Assembly (NCBI RefSeq): GCF_007860015.1
Contig: NZ_SJPS01000007.1
Location: forward strand, 186,001-250,000
Source of the DNA: Bythopirellula polymerisocia
GTDB lineage: Bacteria; Planctomycetota; Planctomycetia; Pirellulales; Lacipirellulaceae
Reading direction: 5' to 3'
Length of the DNA: 64,000 nucleotides
Part shown: piece after piece, positions 36,029 to 44,132 of the stretch
Layout: each line of letters starts with the position of its first letter
Numbering within the stretch: position 1 is the first letter of the stretch
Program-made: the position numbers and the translations under genes
Notes under the pieces: generated by a model
Databases searched by the model: none
The model's input: only the letters and a program-made list of their open reading frames with translations
Told to the model about the DNA's origin: nothing

Positions 36029-36586
36029 ATGGCTGAAATTCCTGCCAATATTCAACGAGCGCGAGAACAATGGCGCTACCGAGGCCAAGAGCGACCTCCA
36101 TTCGCGGAACCAGTTGATGACACTCAGGAATCAGTGTGGGACTATCCAAGGCCACCACGGATTGAGATCGACTCCCGCCAAGTGATAGTCAGATATTGTG
36201 ATACTTTGGTTGCAGAGACAATTCAGGCCTTTCGAGTCTTAGAGACTGCGAGTCCTCCCTGCTTCTACGTGCCTAGACAGGCTATTAGTGATGGGGTCCT
36301 TGTCAGATCCCCAGGAAGTTCTTTCTGCGAATGGAAAGGCTCAGCACAATGGTGGTCGATTGTGTTGCCCGATCGAACGAAGCTTCTCAACGCTGCCTGG
36401 TCTTACGAAGAACCATTCGAAGGCTTCGAGCGAATTGCTGGTTTTGTTTCGTTTTACCCAGCTCTTGTCGAGTGTTACGTTCAAGGAATCCGGGTTCAGC
36501 CGCAACCGGGAAGGTTTTATGGAGGATGGGTCACGCCGGAAGTGGTAGGGCCATTCAAGGGTCTCCCGGGAACTGAGAGCTGGTGA
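36029..36586 (+). CDS. DUF427 domain protein
   Basis: This is a soluble 185-residue protein with a DUF427 domain at about residues 45-150, a small beta-barrel family of unknown function found in bacteria and fungi. Visible family segments are VIVRYCDTLVAET, PPCFYVPRQAI and FCEWKGSAQWW. The C-terminal FYGGWVTPEVVGPFKG is also typical of the longer bacterial members. It lies 6 bp after the small gene at 35771; the initiation region has only AGAG, consistent with coupling to the upstream gene. Confidence 0.85.
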   Translation: MAEIPANIQRAREQWRYRGQERPPFAEPVDDTQESVWDYPRPPRIEIDSRQVIVRYCDTLVAETIQAFRVLETASPPCFYVPRQAISDGVLVRSPGSSFCEWKGSAQWWSIVLPDRTKLLNAAWSYEEPFEGFERIAGFVSFYPALVECYVQGIRVQPQPGRFYGGWVTPEVVGPFKGLPGTESW

Positions 36587-36772
36587 GTAAACTTTACACC
36601 CCCACTTGTTCGGCATCCTGATGGCGTGCTAAGAGGCACGTTTTGATCAACCGGTTCGCACCGTTGCTAAAACTCAAATCACATGAATACTCTATACCGG
36701 CTTTCGAGCGGACTTTCTCACGATTCCCTAACAAAAGTTAATCTATAGCCTCGTTTTTCGGGTACCATATGG

Positions 36773-36815
36773 GGGGGATAGATTCCTTCAAGGGTGGGGG
36801 ATAGATTCCTTCAAG
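36773..36815. repeat. Tandem pair of an exact 20-bp direct repeat upstream of the glutathione peroxidase gene
   Basis: GGGGGATAGATTCCTTCAAG occurs at 36773-36792 and again at 36796-36815, exact over 20 bp with a 3-bp spacer (period 23 bp, about two helical turns). It lies 57 bp before the start at 36872. It may be a paired regulator site or a simple tandem duplication. Confidence 0.85.
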
Positions 36816-36871
36816 CATCCTCGTATATTGAGCAAATTGTTTTCCAAGACTTTATGACACAGGCAAAAACT

Positions 36872-37477
36872 ATGAACCGAAGTAGTGCGATAATTTTTGT
36901 GGCTTGGTTCTTTTTGGCAACGGGTGCCGGCTTTGAGCCTACCGTCCAAGGCGTTCAACAGGAGGGCCCAGTGCTGAAATTCAAAATGAAATCCTTGGAT
37001 GGAAAAGAGGTCGACCTCTCCAAATATGCCGGGAAGGTAGTGATGGTCGTCAACGTAGCCAGCAAGTGTGGTTTTACAAGTCAGTATGAGCAGCTCCAGC
37101 AACTGCAGGAAAAATACGCCGACAGTGGACTGGCAATTCTCGGATTTCCTTGCAACCAGTTTTCGGGTCAGGAGCCGGGCACCGCTGAAGAGATTCAAGA
37201 GTTCTGCCGCGTAAATTATGGCGTGAAGTTCGATCTTTTTGAAAAGGTTGATGTCAAGGGGGACAACGCTTGCGAACTCTATAAAGAACTCACCTCGCTG
37301 GATACGAAGCCCAAGGGCGCTGGAGACATCAGCTGGAATTTTGAAAAATTTCTGATCGATCGAGACGGGAACGTGGTAGCGCGGTTCGGTTCGCGAACGA
37401 AACCCGATGATCCCGAGGTTGTAGAGATAATCAAACGAGAATTGGCCAAAGCACAGGACACAAGTTCCGCCGGCTGA
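36872..37477 (+). CDS. Glutathione peroxidase family protein, exported
   Basis: This is a 201-residue thiol peroxidase. The catalytic residues can be read: Cys in NVASKCGFTSQY, Gln in LGFPCNQFSGQEPG and Trp in ISWNFEKFLIDRDG. The peroxidatic residue is Cys, not selenocysteine. ATG at 36872 is preceded by AGG at 8 nt and gives an N-terminal signal sequence (IIFVAWFFLATGAGF), so the enzyme should act outside the cytoplasm; the frame extends to 36794 through the direct repeat, which I judge non-coding. It removes hydroperoxides, most likely with thioredoxin-like donors. Confidence 0.92.
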   Translation: MNRSSAIIFVAWFFLATGAGFEPTVQGVQQEGPVLKFKMKSLDGKEVDLSKYAGKVVMVVNVASKCGFTSQYEQLQQLQEKYADSGLAILGFPCNQFSGQEPGTAEEIQEFCRVNYGVKFDLFEKVDVKGDNACELYKELTSLDTKPKGAGDISWNFEKFLIDRDGNVVARFGSRTKPDDPEVVEIIKRELAKAQDTSSAG

Positions 37478-37552
37478 TTCGAGGACTTGATTATCCTGCG
37501 GTTCATTTAGTGGTAGTCCAAAAGTGACCTCCCAAATCTAAGGAAAGCTTCC

Positions 37553-38338
37553 ATGCTCTTGGAGATATTTGCATTGTTTCTCACGACGGCATTGTTTGGC
37601 GAAAAGGACGCGGGATTCGATCCCCCTCAGGGGCCAGCACTCCAAGCCGCTCAACTCCTCGAAAGCATCAATCTGAACTCAGATGCTGTTGAGGTGCAAA
37701 ATACGCTTCAACGAACTGTGGAACTCTTGTCTCCTCAAAGTCCAGCAGGTGAAAAGCTAGCAGAGTTCCTCGCCAACCCGGACGATGCTTCTGATTTAAT
37801 CCAAGTAAGAGACGAAGTGCTCCAGATGCTCACTTTCACGCCACGGCATGAGGCGGAACTCCCCGAGGGTTTCCCTACCTTTACTCCGCCCGGAGTCATC
37901 GAGTTGAAAGTCTACCCAAAGAATCGACGTGCCATCGCGAAGCAATTCTTTACGCTCTTTGGGCACATCACGAGCAACAAGATTGCTATGACGACACCGG
38001 TGCGGATGGAGTTTGAGAATGACAAGAATGGTAAGCTGAAACAAGAATCGATGGCCTTTTACTATGGCGATCCGACGATCGGATCCGTGGGCGAGCAAGG
38101 CAAAGTTCAGGTCGTCGAGCAAGAGGGAGAATTGGTGGTTGCGTTAGGACATCGCGGCTTTCGGAGTCAAAAGGTAATTGCTGATGGTGAGCGACGTCTA
38201 CTCGCCTGGATTGAGGCACACCCCGAGTATCAAGCCAACGGCAAACTAATTGTCATGGGTTACAACAGCCCCATGGTGCCTGCCAAATCCCAGTTCCTTG
38301 AAATACAGCTTCCTCTCAAGAAAACCAACTCTGAGTGA
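37553..38338 (+). CDS. SOUL haem-binding family protein
   Basis: This is a 261-residue protein whose C-terminal half (about 105-258) is a SOUL domain. GVIELKVYPKNRRAI, NKIAMTTPVRMEFE and the closing MGYNSPMVP are the family signatures. AAGGA precedes the ATG. The N-terminus is hydrophobic (LEIFALFLTTALF) and may act as a signal peptide; the stretch before the SOUL domain is helical and unrecognised. SOUL proteins bind haem or related ligands. It follows the peroxidase by 75 bp on the same strand, so a shared role in oxidative stress is possible but only inferred. Confidence 0.88.
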   Translation: MLLEIFALFLTTALFGEKDAGFDPPQGPALQAAQLLESINLNSDAVEVQNTLQRTVELLSPQSPAGEKLAEFLANPDDASDLIQVRDEVLQMLTFTPRHEAELPEGFPTFTPPGVIELKVYPKNRRAIAKQFFTLFGHITSNKIAMTTPVRMEFENDKNGKLKQESMAFYYGDPTIGSVGEQGKVQVVEQEGELVVALGHRGFRSQKVIADGERRLLAWIEAHPEYQANGKLIVMGYNSPMVPAKSQFLEIQLPLKKTNSE

Positions 38339-38476
38339 TTCGGCTGCCAAAAGTTCTTCATCCAAAGCAATTCCATCGATCTCAGTTTGTTGCGAGATGA
38401 AATACTCAGCAATCTCTATGTACTGCTGTCGATTGATGGCATCTCGTGCTAGCTTTGGGAACGAATAGCTTGCCAT
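38246..38476 (-). CDS. Small hypothetical protein overlapping the SOUL gene 3' end in antisense
   Basis: This is a 76-residue frame. GGGGAG lies 9 nt before the ATG, a better initiation site than most real genes here have. The first 45 residues (MASYSFPKLARDAINRQQYI, then EIAEYFISQQTEIDG) are protein-like; the last 30 are antisense to the SOUL coding region. No domain is recognised. It could be a genuine small gene whose end overlaps a convergent neighbour, or chance. Confidence 0.45.
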   Translation of the reverse strand: MASYSFPKLARDAINRQQYIEIAEYFISQQTEIDGIALDEELLAAESLRVGFLERKLYFKELGFGRHHGAVVTHDN

Positions 38477-38770
38477 AGCGATTTTCTCCCCTTAGAAGTT
38501 GATGAGCTGCGATCAAGATGCGAAAAAGTTGCCAAGCTTGGCGTCGTCACCGCGGCTCGACGAGCAGGCCTCTACAATCACTGAATGCCTATCGGTAACC
38601 CATGACCTTCTCTACTCGCTCCCGCTCTTAGGCGCGAAAATACTGCCTAAGTTTGGCAAGTAGTAGTGTCGCTGACTATACTAGAAACTTTTGTCTCATC
38701 GGTATTAGTCGGGGATTTGACCACATTCGGTTCGGTACGCTTAGGGTGAAGGTTCAACGAGAGGTAACGC
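38477..38770. other. Intergenic stretch before the 118-residue gene
   Basis: About 290 bp with no gene or repeat that I can support. The right end carries the ribosome site GAGAGG for the gene at 38771. Confidence 0.35.
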
Positions 38771-39127
38771 ATGTCTGAAAACTCAATTTCGGTGATCAAG
38801 CCGTACAAGTGGGAGGGGCTCTGGGTCTTTGATGACGAGCGGGTCGGCTTGGACAAAGAACCATTTGTCGCCGGTGCGGATACGCTCATCGACGTGGCTA
38901 TCGAGCGAAAAGGGATTGCGAACGCCCAAAAGGGGTTTCTGTTATTGTTCTCGGCGACTTCATTTCCAAGTGCTGACCTGCACCTGGAGTGGGTCCGCGA
39001 AGAAGCGAGCGGCAACGTCTACAAGTGGGCTGATGAAGGTATGGAAGGTTGGTTGTGTCCGGCCTTGCTAAAGTATTTCGATAGTCCCCCAGCGGAAATC
39101 TATGTGCAGCTCAAAAATGCAAGTTAA
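38771..39127 (+). CDS. Conserved-looking 118-residue protein, possibly DUF6717
   Basis: This is a soluble protein without a signal peptide. GAGAGG lies 6 nt before the ATG. Its sequence (IKPYKWEGLWVFDDERVGLD, EPFVAGADTLID, LLLFSATSFPSADLHLEWV, YKWADEGMEGWLCPALLKYF) resembles a family of small proteins seen in planctomycetes and proteobacteria; I believe this is DUF6717, from memory only. The function is unknown. It stands between the SOUL gene and the metal-efflux operon. Confidence 0.7.
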   Translation: MSENSISVIKPYKWEGLWVFDDERVGLDKEPFVAGADTLIDVAIERKGIANAQKGFLLLFSATSFPSADLHLEWVREEASGNVYKWADEGMEGWLCPALLKYFDSPPAEIYVQLKNAS

Positions 39128-39269
39128 TATTGCTTAATGCCAAGTCCCTCCTCCCGTTCACCTCATGGGTTGCTATCTACAGAAAGCTATCCACAGAATT
39201 GCTAGCTGAATAAGACAAAATAGGTTTCGTTGTTTAAATCCTACCATTATGGGGACACCAGCTGTAACA

Positions 39270-39298
39270 TTGTTATTTTCGCTTAATTGGGTTATACT
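39270..39298 (+). promoter_or_regulatory. Sigma70-type promoter of the metal-efflux operon
   Basis: TTGTTA (39270-39275) and TATACT (39293-39298) are separated by exactly 17 bp in an AT-rich stretch, about 62 bp before the first gene at 39360. Both boxes differ from the consensus by only one or two bases. No operator palindrome is obvious between or around the boxes. Confidence 0.6.
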
Positions 39299-39359
39299 TT
39301 TTCCGCTTAGTTTGACGATCATGGAAGAAGTAATGGACTAATCCGGAGATGATACGCCT

Positions 39360-39824
39360 GTGTTACGACAGTACGACAATTTGAAGCGCGGCTTCGCCCT
39401 GTTAGGGGTGATTCTGGCATTGTCGTCTGGCTTTCAGCACGCACACTGGATTTGTATTCTTGGAGGCTGTTCGGTCGCTAAGGCTGAAGACCTTAACTCG
39501 GCAGATACACATTCATGCTGCCACTCCCATCGATGTGATGCCGACAAGGCAACGAAGCTTGCTGGCTGCGATCAGAGCCAGGATAGTTCTTGCCCCTGCC
39601 CACCTGAGTGCTGGTGCCATCAGGCGCCGCAACCTTTGGAACTACCACGCAGCGCACTCGAGCCTTCGGAGTTGTTGCTCCAGGGATTTGTATGTGGCAT
39701 TGCGTCAACTTTCTCAGTTGCAAACTACGATTCCATTGATTCACCTATCTCTGCATGGGCTACCGAGTCCATGGCCGAGACTTCTGTTGAGTTCTGCGCT
39801 CATTTTTGCCGCTTTCTGATCTGA
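39360..39824 (+). CDS. Secreted Cys/His-rich protein, probable metal binder
   Basis: This is a 154-residue protein starting at GTG, with GGAG 11 nt upstream. A signal-like hydrophobic segment (GFALLGVILALSSGFQHAHW) is followed by a dense Cys/His region (THSCCHSHRCDAD, GCDQSQDSSCPCPPECWCH) and then a Pro-rich stretch PQPLELPRSALEPSELLLQ. The same order (Cys cluster, CxC, Pro-rich segment, E-L-L/V-Q) occurs in the protein at 59087, at the head of the other metal-efflux cluster. The role is unknown; periplasmic metal binding or sensing is inferred. It is the first gene after the promoter at 39270. Confidence 0.65.
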   Translation: MLRQYDNLKRGFALLGVILALSSGFQHAHWICILGGCSVAKAEDLNSADTHSCCHSHRCDADKATKLAGCDQSQDSSCPCPPECWCHQAPQPLELPRSALEPSELLLQGFVCGIASTFSVANYDSIDSPISAWATESMAETSVEFCAHFCRFLI

Positions 39825-39828
39825 TTCC

Positions 39829-40020
39829 GTGGCTTGCTTATTTCGTGCCTACTGCGCGATAGCTCTTATAGCCAATTTGATCGCACTGATTCTTGTGCGT
39901 CAGTTAGCCCCCTGCGAAAGATGTAGTCCGGAACAAGTGGAGCAAGTTCTGGCATTGATTCTGAGCTTGATTGTTTGCCGGAGCTGCGCACGGCTTGTTC
40001 CGTCCTACAAATTCATTTGA
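39829..40020 (+). CDS. Possible small membrane protein in the efflux operon
   Basis: This is a 63-residue frame beginning at GTG, 4 bp after the previous stop. It has a hydrophobic stretch (AIALIANLIALILV) and two CxxC-type pairs (CERC, CRSC). There is no ribosome site, so it could only be made by coupling. It may be a chance frame in the 230-bp gap between two operon genes. Confidence 0.25.
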   Translation: MACLFRAYCAIALIANLIALILVRQLAPCERCSPEQVEQVLALILSLIVCRSCARLVPSYKFI

Positions 40021-40053
40021 CCATTAAGGTTATTCCACGGAGGAATCCAAATT

Positions 40054-40590
40054 ATGAAACAATTCCCTTTTGTGCCATTACTTATTCTGCTGAGTCTGCC
40101 CCTCGCCATTGGCTGTGGATCCGCTGGCGAGTCCACGGCCACGGCACCGATTGCGACTCCGGTCAGTATCGACGGCAGCAAGTTCCTACTTGCCGAGGAA
40201 CCGGAGGATGCTGTGGGCGTTATCGAAGCCCGAGAGTCTTCCGAGGACGGAAAATCACTGGCGTTGGTTGGTCGCATCGGTGGATCGACTAATCCTTGGA
40301 TCGAAGGCCGCGCGGCTTTCATGTTGCTTGACGCCTCGATGTCTGTGGTCGCTGAAGGCGAAGACTGTGAAGATGGCGAAATCTGCACCGGAGATTGCTG
40401 CGCGACCGAACGACTTGAATGCACTGCACTGGTCAAATTGGTGGATGCCGAGGGAAAGCTTGTGTCGGTTGACTCTCGCGAACTCTTGGGGCTGAAAGAG
40501 TCCGACTTGATCGTGGTCAAAGGCCAGGCAAAAAAAGATGAAAGCGGCAATTTCGTCATGCTCGCCAAAAGTATTTACATCCGTCGCTAA
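40054..40590 (+). CDS. Lipoprotein with Cys cluster, efflux-operon associated
   Basis: This is a 178-residue predicted lipoprotein; GGAGG precedes the ATG and the lipobox is LAIGC. The mature part contains GEDCEDGEICTGDCCATERL followed by another Cys, a cluster well suited to metal binding, then a beta-rich segment (LVKLVDAEGKLVSVDSRELL, SDLIVVKGQAKKDESGNFV) that may form an OB-like barrel. It lies 11 bp before the permease gene and is probably a periplasmic component of the metal-export system. Confidence 0.75.
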   Translation: MKQFPFVPLLILLSLPLAIGCGSAGESTATAPIATPVSIDGSKFLLAEEPEDAVGVIEARESSEDGKSLALVGRIGGSTNPWIEGRAAFMLLDASMSVVAEGEDCEDGEICTGDCCATERLECTALVKLVDAEGKLVSVDSRELLGLKESDLIVVKGQAKKDESGNFVMLAKSIYIRR

Positions 40591-40601
40591 AAGGACTCGA
40601 A

Positions 40602-41771
40602 ATGCTCGGACAACGACTCTTACCCTGGGACTACGGAGTGCGGAACCTGTTCCGTCGGCCAACTCGTAGCGCGCTCACATTCGGCGGACTCACGATCGTC
40701 GTCCTCCTGGTGCTGGTAGTCGTAGGCTTCATTCGCGGGCTCGAGAAATCGCTCTCGGCCACGGGCAATTCCAGAGTGGTATTGGTCTATTCCTTGTCGT
40801 CGGCGGCTGATATCGAAAACTCGTCGATCCCTGGTCGAACGTCTGCGTTGCTCGGAGCGAGTGTCGATGGGATAAGTCGTCAGAATGGTGTCGAGTATAT
40901 GTCGCCGGAGTTGTATTTGGGGACTCGCATTTCTACTGCCAACATGACCGAACCAGGAATGGGTCTGGTACGTGGGGTGACGACTTCGGCACCGCTAGTG
41001 CGTGAGCAAGTCCAAATTGTCGAGGGAACATGGCCCCAAGCGGGCGAAGTCATCGTCGGTCGTCTGGCACACTCGAAACTAGGTGCCAACAAGGCAGACC
41101 TCGCGATCGGTCAGCAAGTTTTGTTCGACGGACGGACGTGGGCCATCAGCGGGACTTTCACGGCAGCCGGTTCGGCCTTCGAATCAGAAATCTGGGCACC
41201 GCTTACCGAACTGCAAACGACACTCAAGCGCCAGGATCTCAGTCTGGTTGCGGTCCGGATGGATTCGCCCGACAGTGTAGCGGATGTGGATTTGTTCTGC
41301 CGCGAGCGAATCGACCTGGAACTCAAGGCGGTTTCGGAAAGTGCTTACTATGCCAGCCTGCAAAAACATTATAAGCCTGTGCGGATGTTGGGTTGGGTGG
41401 TTGTGGCCCTGGTTGCCGGCTCGGGGATTTTCGCCGGACTCAACACGATGTATGGCGCAGTAGTTGGCCGCATTCGCGAACTGGCCACGCTCCAGGCGTT
41501 GGGATTTCGTCGTCGCGCGATCCTACTGACACTCGTCCAAGAAGCGACGCTGTTGGCCTGTGCGGGCGCGCTTGTTGCTTGCCTGATAGGTCTCATTTTG
41601 GTTGACGGTGCCGCGGTTCGCTTCACGATGGGGGCATTCATGCTCAAGGTCGATAGCGTAGGCATTGCCATCGCCTGTGGTGTGGCGGCCCTACTGGGTG
41701 TTGTGGGAGCACTTCCTCCAGCGGTGAAGGCCATGCGTCTCCCGGTGGTCGAAGCCATTAAATCAATTTAA
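40602..41771 (+). CDS. ABC transporter permease (FtsX/MacB type), first of two
   Basis: This is a 389-residue membrane protein. A transmembrane helix near the N-terminus (LTIVVLLVLVVVGFIRGLE) is followed by a large periplasmic MacB-like domain (about residues 45-260) and three C-terminal helices (VVVALVAGSGIFAGLNTMYG, LACAGALVACLIGLILVDGA, IAIACGVAALLGVVGALPP). This is the MacB/LolE layout, but without the fused ATPase. AAGGA precedes the ATG. The ATPase (43420) and a second permease (44133) follow in the same operon, so the active transporter is probably a heterodimer of the two permeases. Confidence 0.88.
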   Translation: MLGQRLLPWDYGVRNLFRRPTRSALTFGGLTIVVLLVLVVVGFIRGLEKSLSATGNSRVVLVYSLSSAADIENSSIPGRTSALLGASVDGISRQNGVEYMSPELYLGTRISTANMTEPGMGLVRGVTTSAPLVREQVQIVEGTWPQAGEVIVGRLAHSKLGANKADLAIGQQVLFDGRTWAISGTFTAAGSAFESEIWAPLTELQTTLKRQDLSLVAVRMDSPDSVADVDLFCRERIDLELKAVSESAYYASLQKHYKPVRMLGWVVVALVAGSGIFAGLNTMYGAVVGRIRELATLQALGFRRRAILLTLVQEATLLACAGALVACLIGLILVDGAAVRFTMGAFMLKVDSVGIAIACGVAALLGVVGALPPAVKAMRLPVVEAIKSI

Positions 41772-41777
41772 ACAAAC

Positions 41778-43340
41778 ATGTCGAACAAAACTTCCCAACT
41801 TGATCTCAGCCAATTGGCAGTCAACCGTGACCAGCCTGTGCGGAGTTCGCTACGGATCAAACGATCCTGGTTGACGCGATATGTTCTGCCCGGAGGGATT
41901 CTGGTTGGCTTTGTGGCTCTCTTTGCCTGGGCGACACGGGATAGTTTTTTGCCCGCACAATCGATTACGGTTACGCCCGTCGTAGTGACCCGTGCGGTGA
42001 TCAAGCAAGAAGGTACGCCCCTCTTTCAAGCCGCTGGTTGGATCGAGCCTCGGCCATCGCCTGTCGTCGCTTCTTCACTGGCGGCGGGAGTAATTCAAGA
42101 GATGCTGGTCATCGAAGGCCAACATATTACAAAAGGCGAACCGGTTGCCACGCTGATTGACACGGACTCTAAACTGGCCCTCGCCCAGGCTGAGGCGCAG
42201 CACACGTTGCAACAGGCCGAAGTCCGCCGGGCAGAAGCAGCCCTGGCCGCCGCAAAAACCAATATCGCCAAACCATTCAGCCTGCAGGTCGCACTCGCCG
42301 ATGCAGAGACGCTACTTTCCAAGACGGAGCTTGAGCTGAGTAATCTTCCGTATGCCCTCGAAGCGGCTCAAACACAGCAGGTACTCGCAGCCGAAAATGT
42401 CCGTCGCAAGGAAAACGCAGGCGATGCGATCACCGGTCGCATCCTCCGCGAAGCGCGAGCCGAGTTGGCAACCGCAAGCAACACGGTCAACGAACTCGTT
42501 GCGCGGGAACCACTGCTGCGTTCACAATTCAAGTCTCTCGCCCAAAAGCGGGATGCCCTGGCCGAGAACCTCAAACTCCTCACGGATGAAACGCGTGCCC
42601 TGGCAGAAGCCGAGGCCAATTTTTCGGTCGCCACCGCCAGGGCAGAACAGGCACGACTGCGAGTCGAGACGGCCAAGTTGCAATTGGATCGAATGGTTGT
42701 CCGCTCACCAATCACAGGTTGTGTGCTGAGTCTCGAGGCACGGCCTGGCCAGTGGCTCTCTGGAGTGGGCTCTTCGACGAACAAGGGTTCGAGCGCTGTG
42801 GTTGGGCTCTACGATCCCAAGAACTTGCAAGTCCGCGTCGATGTGCGGCTGGAAGACGTACCCCAGGTGCAAATCGGTCAACCTGTGCAGATCGAAACTG
42901 CCGCGCTGCCTGCGCCGATCGCTGGCAAAGTCATCTCGGTCACGACCCTGGCAGACATTCAGAAAAATACTTTGCAAGTCAAAGTCGCGGTGAACGATCC
43001 CCCCGCAGTCATTAAACCGGAGATGCTTGGCAAGGTGACTTTCCTTGCGCCGCCGTCGCCGGTGGTTGAGGAGTCTCTTGGAGAATCACCACTAAGACTT
43101 TTCGTCCCTCAAACTCTTGTGATGGAGAGCGAAGGGGGAAAGAGCATCTGGGTGGCGGATCTCACAGGGAAAATCGCCAAGCGAAAATCGGTAGAAGTTG
43201 GCCGTGGAGCTACAGAGGGAGGACTGGTCGAGGTCATCAATGGCCTCGTACCGACCGACAAACTGATCGTCACCGGCCGAGAATCGGTCACCGAAGGCAC
43301 TCGCATTCGAATCGCCAGCGAACCAAGATACGAAAAATAG
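41778..43340 (+). CDS. Membrane-fusion (HlyD/MacA-type) adaptor with long coiled coil
   Basis: This is a 520-residue inner-membrane-anchored adaptor. An N-terminal helix (YVLPGGILVGFVALFAWATR) is followed by a lipoyl half-motif (AAGVIQEMLVIEGQHITKGE), about 190 residues of heptad-rich coiled coil (roughly 125-315), the second lipoyl half (MVVRSPITGCVLSLEARPGQ) and a beta-barrel (LQVRVDVRLEDVPQVQIGQ). The coil is much longer than in MacA. It lies 6 bp after the permease gene and should connect the ABC pump to the TolC-like protein at 47613. Confidence 0.9.
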   Translation: MSNKTSQLDLSQLAVNRDQPVRSSLRIKRSWLTRYVLPGGILVGFVALFAWATRDSFLPAQSITVTPVVVTRAVIKQEGTPLFQAAGWIEPRPSPVVASSLAAGVIQEMLVIEGQHITKGEPVATLIDTDSKLALAQAEAQHTLQQAEVRRAEAALAAAKTNIAKPFSLQVALADAETLLSKTELELSNLPYALEAAQTQQVLAAENVRRKENAGDAITGRILREARAELATASNTVNELVAREPLLRSQFKSLAQKRDALAENLKLLTDETRALAEAEANFSVATARAEQARLRVETAKLQLDRMVVRSPITGCVLSLEARPGQWLSGVGSSTNKGSSAVVGLYDPKNLQVRVDVRLEDVPQVQIGQPVQIETAALPAPIAGKVISVTTLADIQKNTLQVKVAVNDPPAVIKPEMLGKVTFLAPPSPVVEESLGESPLRLFVPQTLVMESEGGKSIWVADLTGKIAKRKSVEVGRGATEGGLVEVINGLVPTDKLIVTGRESVTEGTRIRIASEPRYEK

Positions 43341-43346
43341 TCACCG

Positions 43347-43394
43347 TTTAGCCGCGACCCGAAGTCGAGTTCTGCTCGACGAAGGGGAGCGCGG
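43347..43394. repeat. Intergenic CGTTTAGCCGC-type repeat
   Basis: This begins GTTTAGCCGCGACCCGAAG and ends near GAAGGGGAGCGCGG, with a small hairpin inside (GTCGAG...CTCGAC). Degenerate copies lie at 49041, 54829 and 55732, all just outside coding sequence. It appears to be a dispersed short repeat of this genome. Confidence 0.55.
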
Positions 43395-43419
43395 AATACA
43401 CAACTTGAAGGACCCCAAG

Positions 43420-44130
43420 ATGTCCCTAGTCTATGTAACCAACGTTACCAAAGAATACGCCAACGGCGAGGAGATGATCCGTCCGCTCGATGGAGTAAGT
43501 CTCTCGATCGACGAGGGGGATTTCGTCTCATTGATGGGTGCCAGCGGTTCAGGCAAAAGCACCCTCTTGAACTTGATCGCGGGGATCGATCAGGTCACCT
43601 CGGGTGAGATCGTCGTGGCGGGTACCGACATCACCAAGCTTTCCCGTGGCAAGTTGGCCGACTGGCGGGCCGCGCACATCGGCTACATTTTTCAGACACA
43701 CAACTTGATCCCCGTGCTCACGGCTTACGAAAACGTCGAGCTGCCGTTGTTACTACTTCCCATGTCGGGGGCCGAGCGGCGCAAGCGAGTCGAGATTGCC
43801 CTTGAGGCGGTCGATCTCACCTCTCGCGTAACACATTATCCCCGCCAAATGTCCGGCGGCCAGGAACAACGTGTCGGCATCGCGCGGGCCATCGTTGCCA
43901 ACCCTACGGTTGTCGTAGCCGACGAACCCACAGGGAGCCTTGACGACGAAACTACTGAACAGATATTGCAACTCCTGGAGCGTGTCAACAACGAACTCAG
44001 TATGACGCTACTCATGGTCACGCATGACGCCGACGCGGGATCGCGCGCCAAACGGAAGATCCGCCTCGAACGGGGTAAGCTGATGGAAAATGGCAAGGAT
44101 ACCAAGACCGCCCAGTTGAGGACCGCCTGA
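43420..44130 (+). CDS. ABC transporter ATP-binding protein (LolD/MacB-type)
   Basis: This is a 236-residue cytoplasmic ATPase. Motifs are GASGSGKST (Walker A), FQTHNLIPVLTAYENVELPL (Q-loop), MSGGQEQRVGIARA (signature; Glu in the fifth position after the usual SGGQ), VVADEPTGSLD (Walker B) and VTHD (H-loop). ATG at 43420 with AAGGA 7 nt upstream is preferred to an in-frame TTG 5 codons earlier. It powers the two permeases on either side (40602 and 44133). Confidence 0.94.
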   Translation: MSLVYVTNVTKEYANGEEMIRPLDGVSLSIDEGDFVSLMGASGSGKSTLLNLIAGIDQVTSGEIVVAGTDITKLSRGKLADWRAAHIGYIFQTHNLIPVLTAYENVELPLLLLPMSGAERRKRVEIALEAVDLTSRVTHYPRQMSGGQEQRVGIARAIVANPTVVVADEPTGSLDDETTEQILQLLERVNNELSMTLLMVTHDADAGSRAKRKIRLERGKLMENGKDTKTAQLRTA

Positions 44131-44132
44131 TC

